Numbered from the stretch's first letter, positions 8,261 to 18,381 are shown. The stretch is 53,594 nt of DNA from Legionella sp. (GCA_013697625.1 JACCWN010000070.1:1-53594); one strand, 5' to 3'. Numbers and translations are program-made. Notes: generated by a model not told the origin, from the sequence alone.

Positions 8261-9740
8261 TTAATAATCTAAAGCCATGGTCATTTCATAAGCACTGGCT
8301 GTGGCTGTGGTTATATTAGTATGGTTGCCCCCTTCTGCAGCACCAATAAGGGAATAGGAGACTTCAGCACTTTCATGTGGTTGTAAATAAGCTAGCAGTG
8401 ATTGTTCGGGTTGTTGACCAGCTGCTATGATGACGCTTTTGGCAGCAATTGACTGTGATTTTCCAGTAGTTTTATTCAAAATTTCAACGCAATCATCTCT
8501 AATTGCTATAATATCTAAATGCCGGAACATAGCTACTTTTGCTTTTTCCAACTTTTCCATAGTAATCCAGCGTGTTGTAAGGCCCACCTTATAAGCTATT
8601 TTTTTAGATGATCGTTGTAAGATGGTTACAGGCGTGCCATACCATTGTGATTCATTAAAATATTGTGGGGAATCAAAGGATTGGGCATAGGCCTTGAGAT
8701 AGTTCTGCGAATTGACCCTACATGTAGCTGCTTTTTCAATGATATAATTTGCAACATCACAGGCTACCCCACCACCCCCAATGATTACAGCTGGAAAGGG
8801 AACAGGTAGTTCATGTAATAAAATATCAGCGTAAGAATAAACATTCGAGCCATCAATACCTGGTATGTCTTGTAATTGATTTGGTACTGACCCTGTTGCT
8901 ATCACCAAATGCACCCAGTGTTCACTCTTGAGTGTGTTTTCATTAAAGTGGGTATTCAAACGAATGTCAACACCCAAGGCGCCTAATGTCGCTGTATAAT
9001 AACGAATGGTTTCTTGAAATTCTTGTTTGCCAGGGATTTTAGCAGCAAACTGTAATTGTCCACCTAGTTGCTCTGATTGCTCAAATAATACTACGGTTGC
9101 TCCTCGCTTTGCTAAAAATACAGCCGCGCTCAAGCCAGCAATCCCACCCCCAATCACTGCAATACGTATTGGTCTTTGAAATAAAGGGAATTTACCTTCT
9201 TGTTTGGTTCCACAATCTGGATTGACGCTACAGCCTACAGGTTTGCTATTAAAAACAAAATCCAAGCAGGATTGGTTACATGCAATACAGGTATTTATTT
9301 CCTTAAACTGATTGTTATAGGCTTTTACCACAAACTGAGGATCGGACAAAAACGGCCGGCCTAAGGCAATCAGGTCTGCAGTCTTATCAATCAATAACTG
9401 CTCTGCAACACGTGGATCATTGATTCGATTACTCACAGCTATGAGTAAATCAGGAAATTGCTTGCGTAAGCATGCAGCGACCGGAGAAAAACCTGCAGAA
9501 GGCACAAGCTGTGCTATGGTTGGTACTTTTGACTCATGCCATCCGATACTGACATTCAATAGATCAATACCATAAGGTATTAATTTATTGATTAAGATGT
9601 TTGTATCTGTGTAATTAAGGCCACCTTCTATGAGATCAAGGCAGGGGATTCTAAAAATCAAAGGGAAATCCGCGCCCACTACCTGTCGAACTGCATTTGC
9701 TATTTCCACGGCTATGCGTGCACGGTTATCAAAGCTCCCC
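8261..9740 (-). pseudogene. 2,4-dienoyl-CoA reductase / OYE-type NADH:flavin oxidoreductase, N-terminus lost
   Basis: The open part (482 codons from a GTG at 9709) holds the last third of the FMN TIM barrel (LIALGRPFLSDPQFV), the 4Fe-4S cysteines (CIACNQSCLDFV then VGCSVNP), an FAD-binding Rossmann fold (IAVIGGGIAGLSAAVFLA) and an NAD(P) fold (AVIIGGGGVACDVANYII). FadH-type enzymes have about 670 residues, so some 190 N-terminal residues, with most of the barrel and the catalytic residues, are gone. Upstream of 9709 the frame reads back through GGSFDNRARIAV, a recognisable barrel segment, to a run of seven G near 9745 and a TAA. An oppositely oriented gene starts at about 9851, so a deletion joined the two. 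It cannot be a full reductase. Confidence 0.7.
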
Positions 9741-9850
9741 CCCAGCTTTTAATTGAGTAACCCAGGGCTGTCCCATTAATGAAAACCCTCATTTGAGGAC
9801 AATGGCAGTTTTCTAGGTTATGATTGACACAAACTTGCATGGTACAGTTT

Positions 9851-11224
9851 ATGTTAAAAAAAATAATAAAAAATGGCGCCTTTTCATCTGTACTCCATAA
9901 GACAGAAAAAGCAGACCCAAAGCATGTTGTCGTTGTTGGGTCTGGGATTGCGGGTTTGACAGCCGCCTACAGATTGCAGCAATCAGGGCTTGCTGTGACG
10001 GTGTTGGAAGCAAATGCCTATGTTGGTGGCCGAATGAGTACTGATAGGCAAGGACTTTGGATGCATGATAGAGGCGCACAATTTCTATCTTCTTCTTATA
10101 CCACCATTTCAAGACTTCTAGACGACACTGGTTTAGAGCCTCAATCAAAGCCAGTTACCCCAATTTTCGGAATGGTTCGCGCAGGGAAAATTCAATTGAT
10201 TGACCCTTCCTTTCCTTGGACATTCGCAAGTCATCACATTTTGACATGGTCAGATCTCCTAAAATTAGGGTTCAACACATTTAAAAATAAAATGTCTTCT
10301 AAAAAATCTTTGAGTGATTATGCTGCCTGGCATCAATCGGATGATATGGATGCCGCAGAATGGATCAAATCAACATTTGGCACCAATATTTTAGAATATC
10401 TGTTTGAGCCTATATTAGAAGGGTTTTACTTTCAAACCCCAGAGCAGATGTCCAGAGCCTGGGCCTATATCGTTTACCAGTACTTAACAGGCAGCGGTAG
10501 GTTAAAAACACTTAGCTTGGGCATGGGAAGTTTACCAGAACAGCTGGCTCGCCAACTTACCGTACACTGTGCATCGCCAGTAATAAATATCGAAGAATCA
10601 ACAGCTGGGATAAGGGTAAAAACACCAACCCAAACATTGCTTGCCGACCGAGTTATCTTAGCTACAACTGCATCCATTGCCAGGAGTCTATATGCTCCGG
10701 TGAATGATGTTGAACAAAAATTATTATCAACCAAGTATAGTTCTACCATCAATTTGAGTTTGGTCCTTAAGGGAACAAACCCTTTCGATGCAATAAACCC
10801 TCAAATGTATGGTATTTTCATACCGCGAAAAGAACGTAACATGATTGCAGCAATTAGCAATGAATCCTCTAAATATCCACCAAAGTCCAGCCAGACTGAA
10901 ACAGTAATCAATGTGATGTTGGATGGACAATCAGGGAAAAAATTAATAGACGCCTCAGAGGATGCCATTCTAAAATGCCTTATGCCAGAATTGGAAAGTT
11001 ACTTTCCAAGGATAAGCAGCAGGGTTAAAAGCACATTTTTTTATCGTTGGCCAGAAGCCGAGCCCTTATCACCTGTTGGTCGAAGCCAACAAATTCACAG
11101 TTATAGGAAACTGACAAGCTCAGATAGAAAAATAATTCTTGCAGGAGATAACATGAGTACGCCCACAACTGAGGGTGCCGCAGAAAGCGGTGAATGGGCT
11201 GCGAATTTATTGTCTGGCAATTAG
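9851..11224 (+). CDS. FAD-dependent amine oxidase / protoporphyrinogen oxidase-like protein
   Basis: About 457 residues. Following a short basic N-terminus is the dinucleotide fold [17 protein letters not shown], then [14 protein letters not shown] (the E and GGR motifs that bind FAD ribose and phosphate) and [11 protein letters not shown]. The C-terminus carries [17 protein letters not shown], the second FAD contact seen in HemY-type protoporphyrinogen oxidases and monoamine oxidases. Length and layout fit the NAD(P)-binding/amine oxidase superfamily. Substrate (protoporphyrinogen, amine, carotenoid or other) cannot be read from the sequence. The start is uncertain: ATG 9851 gives a lysine-rich start; ATG 9839 and TTG 9824 are in the same frame. 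Monocistronic, divergent from the FadH-like remnant. Confidence 0.72.
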   Translation: MLKKIIKNGAFSSVLHKTEKADPKHVVVVGSGIAGLTAAYRLQQSGLAVTVLEANAYVGGRMSTDRQGLWMHDRGAQFLSSSYTTISRLLDDTGLEPQSKPVTPIFGMVRAGKIQLIDPSFPWTFASHHILTWSDLLKLGFNTFKNKMSSKKSLSDYAAWHQSDDMDAAEWIKSTFGTNILEYLFEPILEGFYFQTPEQMSRAWAYIVYQYLTGSGRLKTLSLGMGSLPEQLARQLTVHCASPVINIEESTAGIRVKTPTQTLLADRVILATTASIARSLYAPVNDVEQKLLSTKYSSTINLSLVLKGTNPFDAINPQMYGIFIPRKERNMIAAISNESSKYPPKSSQTETVINVMLDGQSGKKLIDASEDAILKCLMPELESYFPRISSRVKSTFFYRWPEAEPLSPVGRSQQIHSYRKLTSSDRKIILAGDNMSTPTTEGAAESGEWAANLLSGN

Positions 11225-11404
11225 GCAAGATCTCTAAGGTTTTTTACAGACTGCTGAACTGCAATCTATGCACAAAATTTTTCAGCTTAGTGGGGGGATT
11301 TTTTTTGCATAGAGCAGCTCAGAAGTCTGAAAAACTCTAGGGGCCTTGCATAGCATGTCTTTGAGAGGTGGTGCCCCGTCAATTAATAAACGAGGCGCCA
11401 GCTT

Positions 11405-11656
11405 TCAATAAAACATCCTCATGTCTTCTTGAGATTCACTTTGAGATTCACAAGGAGGGTTTTTTATACAGTCAATACTATCCTCAATTTGTTGTATTAA
11501 ACTATTTGCTTCCTGCAAATTCGTTTTCTTAAACAGTGCTGGGATGTAACTTTTATAACTGGGTGTAAAAAATCCATCTTGTCGCATTTGTATAATCTTA
11601 TCCTTCAAACACTCATAGGCCTCTAATGAATACTCGGAATCTGCCTCAGTAGTCAT
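11405..11656 (-). CDS. Small hypothetical protein
   Basis: An 83-residue frame starting MTTEADSEYSLEAYECLKDK, mostly helical and acidic, with a serine/glutamate-rich end (ESQSESQEDMRMFY). The same frame can start at 11743, which would add 29 hydrophobic residues but would overlap the start of the divergent MATE gene. No family was recognised. Composition and length are compatible with a real small protein, but no strong ribosome site supports the start. Confidence 0.35.
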   Translation of the reverse strand: MTTEADSEYSLEAYECLKDKIIQMRQDGFFTPSYKSYIPALFKKTNLQEANSLIQQIEDSIDCIKNPPCESQSESQEDMRMFY

Positions 11657-11726
11657 GCTTGTTATTGTTTGCAATTTTATTTTAAATAGCACAAGTACCC
11701 CTTCAACAATCTGATTTGCCGTATTT

Positions 11727-13409
11727 ATGCAAAATGCAATCATTCAAGAACCATTAAGAGAGTCGAATTATCAAACCTTCAATCCAACTTCTCCTATACC
11801 AGATAGTAACCATAATCTCTATTTAATGATTCCAGAAGAAAAACAGTCTGAAGCGGAAGTCTCAATACAAGCAGAAGATGCGCCTCAGGTTTTTACCCTG
11901 ATCCCCTCAAGAGGACCTTTTTTGAATTCATTGATTAATGGGCTCACGCTTTGCGGTATTAATTGTGCAGTTAATACCAATATTTTTGTAAGTGGTACGA
12001 TTATAAAAGCGGTTAATACAGATACACTGGCCGCGTATTCGCTAATTTATTCAGAAACCGCAGCCTTGGTTTTACTATTTATCGCTCCTTTGAATGCCAT
12101 TAATGTCAGTGTAAGTAGAAACCATAAGAGTCAATCACCTCCTGAAGACATAGCAAGAACCATGCAAGCTGGTTGTATATTGGGTGCCATGCTTTCCTTG
12201 CCTGCATTGGTAATCGCCTCTGTGAATAAGCCTTTATTGGTAGGGTTGGGGCAACAAGAACATGTTTCTGAAATCGTTCAAGCATACTTTTGGTGGTCAT
12301 TGGTGGGTTGGCCTCCGCTTTATGTACAGTTTGCTTGCGGCCAATTCATCAGCGGACTTCAAAAACGTTTGATGCCTTTGGTACTTGATTTTGGCGTATT
12401 GGCATTGTCTATTTTTCTTACAGACACTTTTGCCTTGGGAAAATATGGCGCCGAAGAACTTGGTATCAAAGGGTATGCCCTGTCTTTTTCCGTGGTTAAC
12501 TGGGTTAACCTGATTGGATATCTGCTTATTTTAAATTGTCATAAAGATTTTAGACATTATCAGTTACATAAAAAACAAACCCAACTTTTGCAAGAGCTCA
12601 AGAGATTAGCTAAAAATGGGATGCCTGTAATGGTGGCATATTTAGGTGAAGCTGGCATTATCCTGGCAACGGCTTTTATGGCTGGAAAATTGGGTGAACA
12701 GCAATTGATTACTCAAAGTGTTTTTGGACTTTATTTGGTTTTGCTAACCATTCCTGGTATCTCCCTATTTGAATCAACTTCTGTGCTTATCAGTGGATCA
12801 ATAGGCGCCAAACGATTTGAAGATATAAGAAGATACATGTTATCCAATGTATTTCTAGCCGCCATTTGTCCTATTTTGGCATTGATATTAACACTGGCCA
12901 TACCTAAAGAATTGATGAAACCTTTTATAGACATTGAAAGCCCATTCAATAGTCGTATAGTTGATGATTTAACCTTGAGTTTACCTTTGCTTGCCGCAGG
13001 TAACCTATTTGATTCAACCCGTATGGTCTTGTCTGGTGCCTTACTGGGCATGGATGATATACAAATATCAAGTCTAGTAAACGCCATGATACAGTTGTTG
13101 GTTATCGTGCCTCTAATGTATGCATTAAGTTTCCATACACCCTTAGATATCAATGGCTTAATGACAGCTTACTTGATAGGCTCATTTCTATTAACTGCCT
13201 ATACCTCGGTACGAAGCTATGTGATCAGCGGAAAGATTCTAGCAGACAATGATACAACTGAAACACTATTAACACAGCCCTTGTTAGAACCAATTGATCC
13301 CCCTAGAAGGGAGTCATTGATAGGAGCTGGAGTAACCTTATTTGATCGAACTAGACCAGCCCCCAATGATGAAAGGTTTCAAGCACGACAGGGGATGCTA
13401 TTATCATAA
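11727..13409 (+). CDS. MATE-family multidrug/toxin efflux transporter
   Basis: 560 residues. A polar N-terminal tail of about 60 residues precedes roughly twelve hydrophobic segments in two homologous halves. The first half has NIFVSGTIIKAVNTDTLAAY and the conserved ARTMQAGCILGAMLSLPAL region; YFWWSLVGWPPLYVQFACGQ followed by FISGLQ is the diagnostic helix 5. The second half starts near LAKNGMPVMVAYLGEAGI and has FESTSVLISGSIGAKRF and DSTRMVLSGALLGMDD. MATE proteins export cationic drugs or metabolites using Na+ or H+ gradients across the inner membrane. Length is normal plus a polar C-terminal tail of about 60 residues. Such cytosolic tails are unusual for the family. Substrate unknown. Confidence 0.85.
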   Translation: MQNAIIQEPLRESNYQTFNPTSPIPDSNHNLYLMIPEEKQSEAEVSIQAEDAPQVFTLIPSRGPFLNSLINGLTLCGINCAVNTNIFVSGTIIKAVNTDTLAAYSLIYSETAALVLLFIAPLNAINVSVSRNHKSQSPPEDIARTMQAGCILGAMLSLPALVIASVNKPLLVGLGQQEHVSEIVQAYFWWSLVGWPPLYVQFACGQFISGLQKRLMPLVLDFGVLALSIFLTDTFALGKYGAEELGIKGYALSFSVVNWVNLIGYLLILNCHKDFRHYQLHKKQTQLLQELKRLAKNGMPVMVAYLGEAGIILATAFMAGKLGEQQLITQSVFGLYLVLLTIPGISLFESTSVLISGSIGAKRFEDIRRYMLSNVFLAAICPILALILTLAIPKELMKPFIDIESPFNSRIVDDLTLSLPLLAAGNLFDSTRMVLSGALLGMDDIQISSLVNAMIQLLVIVPLMYALSFHTPLDINGLMTAYLIGSFLLTAYTSVRSYVISGKILADNDTTETLLTQPLLEPIDPPRRESLIGAGVTLFDRTRPAPNDERFQARQGMLLS

Positions 13410-13537
13410 ATGCTGCCTGAGACAGGTCATACGATGTTCCATTAACTGAAGGTCTTCGCCTCTATGTTAAAACACCACTATGCCTTGCAATTCACTTAAT
13501 GTATAATAACTAAACATGATTTATTGAGAATGGCCTA

Positions 13538-14746
13538 GTGAAAAAGAAAACCATTGCCTTGGTAGCAGCAATTATTGTTTTTGGAGTGTTTGGAGGCCTG
13601 ATTTTGGGTCAAATACTAAAGCTCGGGCTTCTCTCTATTGGCCCTGTTGTTTTCGCAGGTTTAACAACTGCGGCTATATTGACCGGGTTTGGTTTGCTTA
13701 CTGTTTCTGCCGTATTGATTGGGTTAGGCTGCTATCAATTATGGAAAAGCCCAACCAGGGAATACAATATTTTAAATCTTCTGCCGAAGGCTGTCTTACA
13801 ACACCATGTTACTAAATTCTTAGGTGATACTGATGTAGGAGCATTCGCCTCCAGTAACAAATCTATGCATAGTTTTCTGCAGCCGCACCGAATGCTTTCT
13901 TCCTTATTACGGTCTGTAGTAACCGGTAACGAGGCCAGGGTTATTCAAATTTTAAAAAGCTACCCTGAGTTGGCAGTGAGACAGGGCTTCGTCACGGATA
14001 ACTCTGGACGCAGCTTTCCAAGAGCATCTGCCGCAGAATTGGTTCGATGGTGCGGGGATTTACGCTATATGGCAAATGCCATGCTGGATGTACTTCTGCA
14101 CCTTTCTAATCAGAAATTAGCAGAACAGATAAGGATTACATGGGTGGAACAATACGCAGCCTATGAGCAAGAGGGTGGGCTTGTTTATATGTTGCCTGGA
14201 AAGACAGAACCGGAAAAGCCGTCCCTGGCCTTTAGTTTGGCTCCTTTGCTACGGGAACAGCAAGCCTATATTGACAATTTTGATATGATGACTAGGCCAC
14301 AGAGGCAAGCGTATTGGTGTACTAAAGTCGGCGCTGAGCAGTTTTTATTAACAGCTATCTATCTACAGCATTACTGCAACCCGGATGTACCCTTTTATCC
14401 TAAACCATCCTTTGACAAGCCAACCTTTCCAAGGGTTTTAACCATTTATAATTATAATACCAGCCGGCGGCAGAGCGTGTGGGAGCGCGCTGGGGGGGGC
14501 TCTGGTCTTGGGCTTGATTTTGCTATTTATCGCTATGAATGTCCAATGGGCTGCGGCGCGAATGGCGATGCGGGGGGCGGCGCGCACCCGGGCCGGTATG
14601 GGACCCTTATCGCGGATCTGGATGCGCTTGGCGCATGTGAAGAAGGAACAGGACTCGACCTCGACCTCTTTAAGGGGAGATTGGGAGAGCCATTAAATCA
14701 GCAGCCGCAGGCAGAATCAAAGTCTTTGCATTATTCAAGTTCTTAA
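13538..14746 (+). CDS. Membrane-anchored F-box protein, candidate secreted effector
   Basis: 402 residues from a GTG start. Residues 1-68 contain two or three hydrophobic segments. Residues about 79-113 (ILNLLPKAVLQHHVTKFLG, then DTDVGAFASSNKSM) match the F-box pattern LP.E.L..I..FL...D......SK. Residues about 118-185 have an ankyrin-like helical repeat (LLRSVVTGNEARVIQIL) followed by GFVTDNSGRSF and an A-rich helix, a motif I associate with Legionellales effector-like proteins. The C-terminal 85 residues come from a strongly G+C-rich stretch (14461-14640) and are rich in G, A and D. F-box proteins recruit the host SCF ubiquitin ligase through Skp1. Secretion (for instance by a Dot/Icm-type system) is inference; no secretion genes lie in the window. 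Confidence 0.6.
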   Translation: MKKKTIALVAAIIVFGVFGGLILGQILKLGLLSIGPVVFAGLTTAAILTGFGLLTVSAVLIGLGCYQLWKSPTREYNILNLLPKAVLQHHVTKFLGDTDVGAFASSNKSMHSFLQPHRMLSSLLRSVVTGNEARVIQILKSYPELAVRQGFVTDNSGRSFPRASAAELVRWCGDLRYMANAMLDVLLHLSNQKLAEQIRITWVEQYAAYEQEGGLVYMLPGKTEPEKPSLAFSLAPLLREQQAYIDNFDMMTRPQRQAYWCTKVGAEQFLLTAIYLQHYCNPDVPFYPKPSFDKPTFPRVLTIYNYNTSRRQSVWERAGGGSGLGLDFAIYRYECPMGCGANGDAGGGAHPGRYGTLIADLDALGACEEGTGLDLDLFKGRLGEPLNQQPQAESKSLHYSSS

Positions 14747-14787
14747 GTGCTTGCTAACATAAGGTCAGGTTAGGAAAATGTAATTAC

Positions 14788-16017
14788 CTAAAAAGTCCAT
14801 CTTAACAGCAAGTAGGCTCTGGAATTGTCAGAATAGCGTCCAAATAAGGAGTTTTTTGATCCCTTGAATTGATCAAATCCCAGGGTAGTTTCTATACCGC
14901 TGCCCATATCATAGGTTATTGTTGGCTCTGACCATACACCAGAATTGGTTTCATCATAGGCCATAAACAATCTAAATCTTAACTTATCTTGCAAAAAACT
15001 ACGCATGACCAAGCAAGTGAAGGTTCTTTGCATTGGTCCAAAAACCGGATCAAATGCATTATTCACAAATTTCGTGTAGAAAACTTGCAAGCTGACAAAC
15101 CACTCACCTATAAGACGGTCAACCCCAATCACCGTACCATAACTTGAAAACGACCTATATTCTAAAAATCCTAAAGGATTGCGTATCGGTAATTGCTTCT
15201 CAGGATAATAGGCCAGTTCGCTACGAAAAACATAAGATTGCCAGGATACATCTAAGGACCCACCTACAAGTTGTTCTCGCACAGGATGGGCAAGGATATA
15301 CAGTGGTTGAGCATAATTAATATCATACAGGGGTTGACTAGACCACTTATTAAGATAGTTTAGGGTATAGCTTATAGTATCCTGTGTATGCTCGTATTTA
15401 AAACCATATTGCCAATTAGACGGTGATGACCAAGCAGGATTATTTGTCTGGTTTGGTTCTACCCACGGTAAGACTGTTGGGAAAGGGTTAAATTGACTGC
15501 CCTTGGGTGGTAACAGATCCCCAAGATACTCAGGCATTAACAATACCTGAAAGCCATCATTATCATCCTTGCAATAATCCAGGCGCAACATGGTCAAGGG
15601 CCTTTTGGCCTCGTTCATGTCATCTAGTACAAATTCTGTATAATCATAAGCATTAACAACATCCAGCAGCCGAAACCCATCCGCCTTGCCCCAAGTAACA
15701 AATTGTCTGCCAAAAAGCCATGACCATTTAGAATACCGATGGCCCACTGACAAGTTACGAATTTCAGCTTGATATTCAGGACTGGGTGTTAGAAGGCTTT
15801 GGTATCTGTTGCGCAGATCAAAATGTAGATTCAAGGGGGTGTGAGAGTCATATGAAAGATACAGGGTGTTTCTTTGAATCTCAAACCGTCCGTCATCTAG
15901 ATATATGCCTGATTTATTTAAAACATAGCCGGTAAGAGGAAATGCTTTTTCATCCATAGCATGTCCTTTTGCCATAAGGATAAAGCAAAGGAAAAAAAGC
16001 TTTAATAAAGAAATCAT
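14788..16017 (-). CDS. Outer-membrane beta-barrel protein, DUF1302-like
   Basis: 409 residues with a signal peptide (MISLLKLFFLCFILMAKGHA, cleavage after GHA). The mature part alternates polar and aromatic residues in short strands, with many Tyr and Trp, and ends in LLLRWTF, the terminal Phe recognised by the BAM machinery. The segment SWLFGRQFVTWGKADGFRLL followed by DVVNAYDYTEFV resembles the GRQ...WG..D...DV.NP.D block of DUF1302 proteins, and TMLRLDYCKDD fits the following strand. These proteins are predicted outer-membrane channels or lipid-related proteins of about 400-600 residues. Cargo unknown. Apparently a single gene. Confidence 0.65.
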   Translation of the reverse strand: MISLLKLFFLCFILMAKGHAMDEKAFPLTGYVLNKSGIYLDDGRFEIQRNTLYLSYDSHTPLNLHFDLRNRYQSLLTPSPEYQAEIRNLSVGHRYSKWSWLFGRQFVTWGKADGFRLLDVVNAYDYTEFVLDDMNEAKRPLTMLRLDYCKDDNDGFQVLLMPEYLGDLLPPKGSQFNPFPTVLPWVEPNQTNNPAWSSPSNWQYGFKYEHTQDTISYTLNYLNKWSSQPLYDINYAQPLYILAHPVREQLVGGSLDVSWQSYVFRSELAYYPEKQLPIRNPLGFLEYRSFSSYGTVIGVDRLIGEWFVSLQVFYTKFVNNAFDPVFGPMQRTFTCLVMRSFLQDKLRFRLFMAYDETNSGVWSEPTITYDMGSGIETTLGFDQFKGSKNSLFGRYSDNSRAYLLLRWTF

Positions 16018-16135
16018 ATATGCGTAATCATCTTCATTCCTAGCATGTCCGTATTATATAAAATAATTATTTATCAAATGTGAACTATAATAAGTCGAAC
16101 TATTAAGAAATGAAACTAAAAATATGGAGCAAATT

Positions 16136-16252
16136 ATGAATAAAAATATCAAAAAATTCAACAAATCATTCATAATAGGATTTGGAGTACAACCACAATC
16201 CACTGATAAATATTTAATCAATTTTTTTGAAATTTACCTAAAGATAGTCTAG
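16136..16252 (+). CDS. Possible small protein (38 residues)
   Basis: A short frame with a well-placed GGAG six nt before its ATG: MNKNIKKFNKSFIIGFGVQP and a further 18 residues ending in LKIV. It is basic at the start and otherwise hydrophobic/polar. No family recognised. It lies in the 423-nt gap between the divergent barrel protein and the PRC-barrel gene. Supported only by the ribosome site and frame. Confidence 0.3.
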   Translation: MNKNIKKFNKSFIIGFGVQPQSTDKYLINFFEIYLKIV

Positions 16253-16440
16253 TCTTATAGGTACTCTGATGCCCTTTTTTACACATATGGGAAATCGGGT
16301 ATTGTACATAATTTACGCTTTTAAAACCAGACCAGACTTAATCAATAAAAAAATTTGTACCAGGTTGTATGGGCAGGCTGCACATGGACTGCAAATTAAA
16401 ATAAAATTAGAAATCATTCTAATTTACAAGGAGCTTCATC

Positions 16441-16776
16441 ATGGAAAATCATTCTGAAAATATTGTACGTACAGAAGAGGTCATTGGAAAAGATGTTAAA
16501 TCCCAAAATTTAGAAAGCATTGGCTCAATCAAAGAAATCGTGTTGGACAAATATACCGGTGAAGCACGATATGTTGTCCTTGGTTTTGGTGGGTTTATGG
16601 GCTTAGGAGAAGATTACTTTGCTTTTCCTTGGAAAAGTATCAGCTACAATAAAAACGAAGAAGCCTTCATTTTGAATGTTGATAAAGATAAATTAAAAAC
16701 TGAATACGGATTTAATAAAGACAAATGGCCCGACATGGCAACTTGGCCAACTACTGTTGATAAATATTATATCTAA
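16441..16776 (+). CDS. PRC-barrel domain protein
   Basis: 111 residues, with AAGGAG nine nt before the ATG. Residues about 8-85 form a PRC-barrel: VIGKDVKSQNLESIGSIKEI, VLDKYTGEARYVVLGFGGFM, then GEDYFAFPWKSISYN and FILNVDKDKLK. This small beta-barrel occurs in RimM and photosynthetic reaction-centre H subunits; stand-alone forms are common in stress- and envelope-associated gene sets. The C-terminus has a short aromatic tail. No signal peptide or membrane segment, so probably cytoplasmic. First gene of a same-strand run that continues to 22981. Confidence 0.82.
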   Translation: MENHSENIVRTEEVIGKDVKSQNLESIGSIKEIVLDKYTGEARYVVLGFGGFMGLGEDYFAFPWKSISYNKNEEAFILNVDKDKLKTEYGFNKDKWPDMATWPTTVDKYYI

Positions 16777-16805
16777 GACATTGTAAAGATAGATTAGAGT
16801 TTAAA

Positions 16806-16846
16806 CATGCATGTATATCATCTTATTTGAATAATATACATGCATG
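16806..16846. promoter_or_regulatory. 13-bp perfect inverted repeat
   Basis: CATGCATGTATAT and ATATACATGCATG flank a 15-nt A+T-rich loop. There is no T-run, and the right arm ends 22 nt before the start codon of the next gene. It could be a regulator-binding palindrome or an mRNA hairpin that separates expression of the PRC-barrel gene from that of the small secreted protein. Confidence 0.4.
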
Positions 16847-16867
16847 ATATGGAAAAAGGAGTCTACA

Positions 16868-17119
16868 ATGAAAAAATTAATCATAGGCTTATTAGCCTCA
16901 TACATTGGTGTAACTTTTGCAATTTCTGCAACAAATACTGAAGATTTTAAAGTGGCAACCTACAGACCAGGCACAGCTGGTGCTGGGTTACACAACCCTA
17001 CCACTAACACTTCAAGCCCTGGCAATGGGGTTTCAGGCAGCGATGTTACATCCCCTACAGGTCCACAAGGTGGTAATCATCCCGTTACTACTACCGGCGG
17101 CGGTGCTATCGGTAACTAA
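16868..17119 (+). CDS. Small exported Gly/Thr/Pro-rich protein
   Basis: 83 residues. MKKLIIGLLASYIGVTFA followed by ISA is a clear signal peptide. The mature part is low-complexity: repeats of N, T, P, G and S (for example NPTTNTSSPGNGVSGSD) with no cysteine. AAGGAG before the ATG at 16868 sets the start; an upstream in-frame ATG at 16844 lies inside the inverted repeat and is unlikely. No family known to me. Probably periplasmic or surface-associated. Confidence 0.6.
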   Translation: MKKLIIGLLASYIGVTFAISATNTEDFKVATYRPGTAGAGLHNPTTNTSSPGNGVSGSDVTSPTGPQGGNHPVTTTGGGAIGN

Positions 17120-17136
17120 AACCTCAACCGGTTTTT
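17118..17136 (+). terminator. Short hairpin with T-run, possible attenuating terminator
   Basis: AAAACC and GGTTTT pair around a 6-nt loop and are followed by one or two further T. It overlaps the stop codon of the small exported protein. The stem is short (6 bp, two G-C pairs), so it is at best a partial terminator before the dehydrogenase gene. Confidence 0.3.
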
Positions 17137-17205
17137 CAATCTCTAAAAAGAGTGCAAAGGAAATTAGGCTGCTCTTTGATATAAACATAAACCATGAGGT
17201 GAACG

Positions 17206-18381
17206 ATGAAAGCACTTAGGTGGTATGGCAAGAAAGACGTACGTGTCGAAACGGTATCAGTCCCTGAATTAATAAATGATCATGATGCCATCATAAAGAT
17301 TACCGCAACTGCAATCTGCGGATCAGATTTGCATTTATACAATGGTATCATGCCCACAATGGAACATGGCGATATCTTAGGCCACGAATTTATGGGCGAA
17401 GTGGTGGATCTTGGCCCTCGGGCGGCTAAAACTTTAAGTATTGGAGACAAGGTAGTTGTGCCTTTTACCATCGCTTGTGGTACATGCCTTCCTTGTAATC
17501 AAAAATTATTTTCATTATGTGATAGTTCCAATCCAAATGAGAAAATGGCAAAGGAAGTATTTGGTCAATCGCCTTCTGGCCTCTTTGGCTTCTCTCATCT
17601 TCTTGGCGGATTTTCCGGTGGACAGGCTGAATATGCAAGAGTGCCTTATTCCGACATTGGTCCCATTAAGGTACCCAAAGATCTCCCTGATGAAAAAGTG
17701 TTATTTCTTTCAGATATCCTACCAACAGGTTATATGGCAGCCTTAAATGGTGATATCAAAAAAGGGGACACAGTGGCAGTTTGGGGCTGTGGACCGGTTG
17801 GTCAATTCACCATGCAATCTGCTTGGATGCTTGGTGCAGGTCGCGTGATTGGGATTGATTGTGTTCCAGGAAGGCTGCATATGGCAGAAACACTTTCAAA
17901 GGCTGAAACCATCAATTTTAAAGATGAAAATGTGTACGAGGCCTTGATGGCCATGACGCGTGGCGTGGGGCCAAGGGTTTGTATCGATGCCGTAGGCTGT
18001 GAAGCGCATGTAGGGCCTACCCTAGATTCAATCCTTGATAAGGTGAAACAAGCAACTTATTTGGGCACAGATCGCGTGCATGTATTGAGAGAGGCTATTA
18101 ATTGTTGTGCCAAAGGTGGAAACATATCCATTCCAGGCCTTTATGTGGGATACATTGACAATGTACCTATGGGTCCTGCTATGAACAAAGGTTTAACCCT
18201 AAAAATGGGCCAAACCCATGTTCAAAGATTCATGCAACCTTTGCTAGATAAAATTGTGAATGGTGACATTGATCCTTCAAAAATCATAAGCCATCGTTTA
18301 AAACTCCAAGATGCGGCTGAGGCTTACAAGTTTTTTAATGATGAGAAGGATACATATACAAAAATAGTATTAACTCCTTAG
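17206..18381 (+). CDS. Zinc-dependent alcohol dehydrogenase, formaldehyde-dehydrogenase-like (MDR family)
   Basis: 391 residues. Catalytic zinc ligands appear in [12 protein letters not shown] and [13 protein letters not shown]; the structural zinc lobe is [15 protein letters not shown] (four Cys). The Rossmann motif [20 protein letters not shown] binds NAD(P). The insertion around residues 105-150 and [10 protein letters not shown] resemble the glutathione-independent formaldehyde dehydrogenase/threonine dehydrogenase-like branch (FdhA, 390-400 residues) rather than classical ADH. It probably oxidises an alcohol or aldehyde in the cytosol; the substrate is not readable. GAGG precedes the ATG. 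The hemerythrin gene follows after a few bases, so they are co-transcribed. Confidence 0.85.
   Translation: MKALRWYGKKDVRVETVSVPELINDHDAIIKITATAICGSDLHLYNGIMPTMEHGDILGHEFMGEVVDLGPRAAKTLSIGDKVVVPFTIACGTCLPCNQKLFSLCDSSNPNEKMAKEVFGQSPSGLFGFSHLLGGFSGGQAEYARVPYSDIGPIKVPKDLPDEKVLFLSDILPTGYMAALNGDIKKGDTVAVWGCGPVGQFTMQSAWMLGAGRVIGIDCVPGRLHMAETLSKAETINFKDENVYEALMAMTRGVGPRVCIDAVGCEAHVGPTLDSILDKVKQATYLGTDRVHVLREAINCCAKGGNISIPGLYVGYIDNVPMGPAMNKGLTLKMGQTHVQRFMQPLLDKIVNGDIDPSKIISHRLKLQDAAEAYKFFNDEKDTYTKIVLTP

Noticed and set aside
14508..14696. 62-codon frame in the G+C-rich tail of the F-box gene
   Set aside because: It lies entirely in another frame of the F-box gene and arises from G+C-rich codons; the main frame stays open through the region with a plausible end.
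16269..16457. 62-codon frame upstream of the PRC-barrel gene
   Set aside because: No ribosome site, extends into the PRC-barrel start, and the composition looks random.
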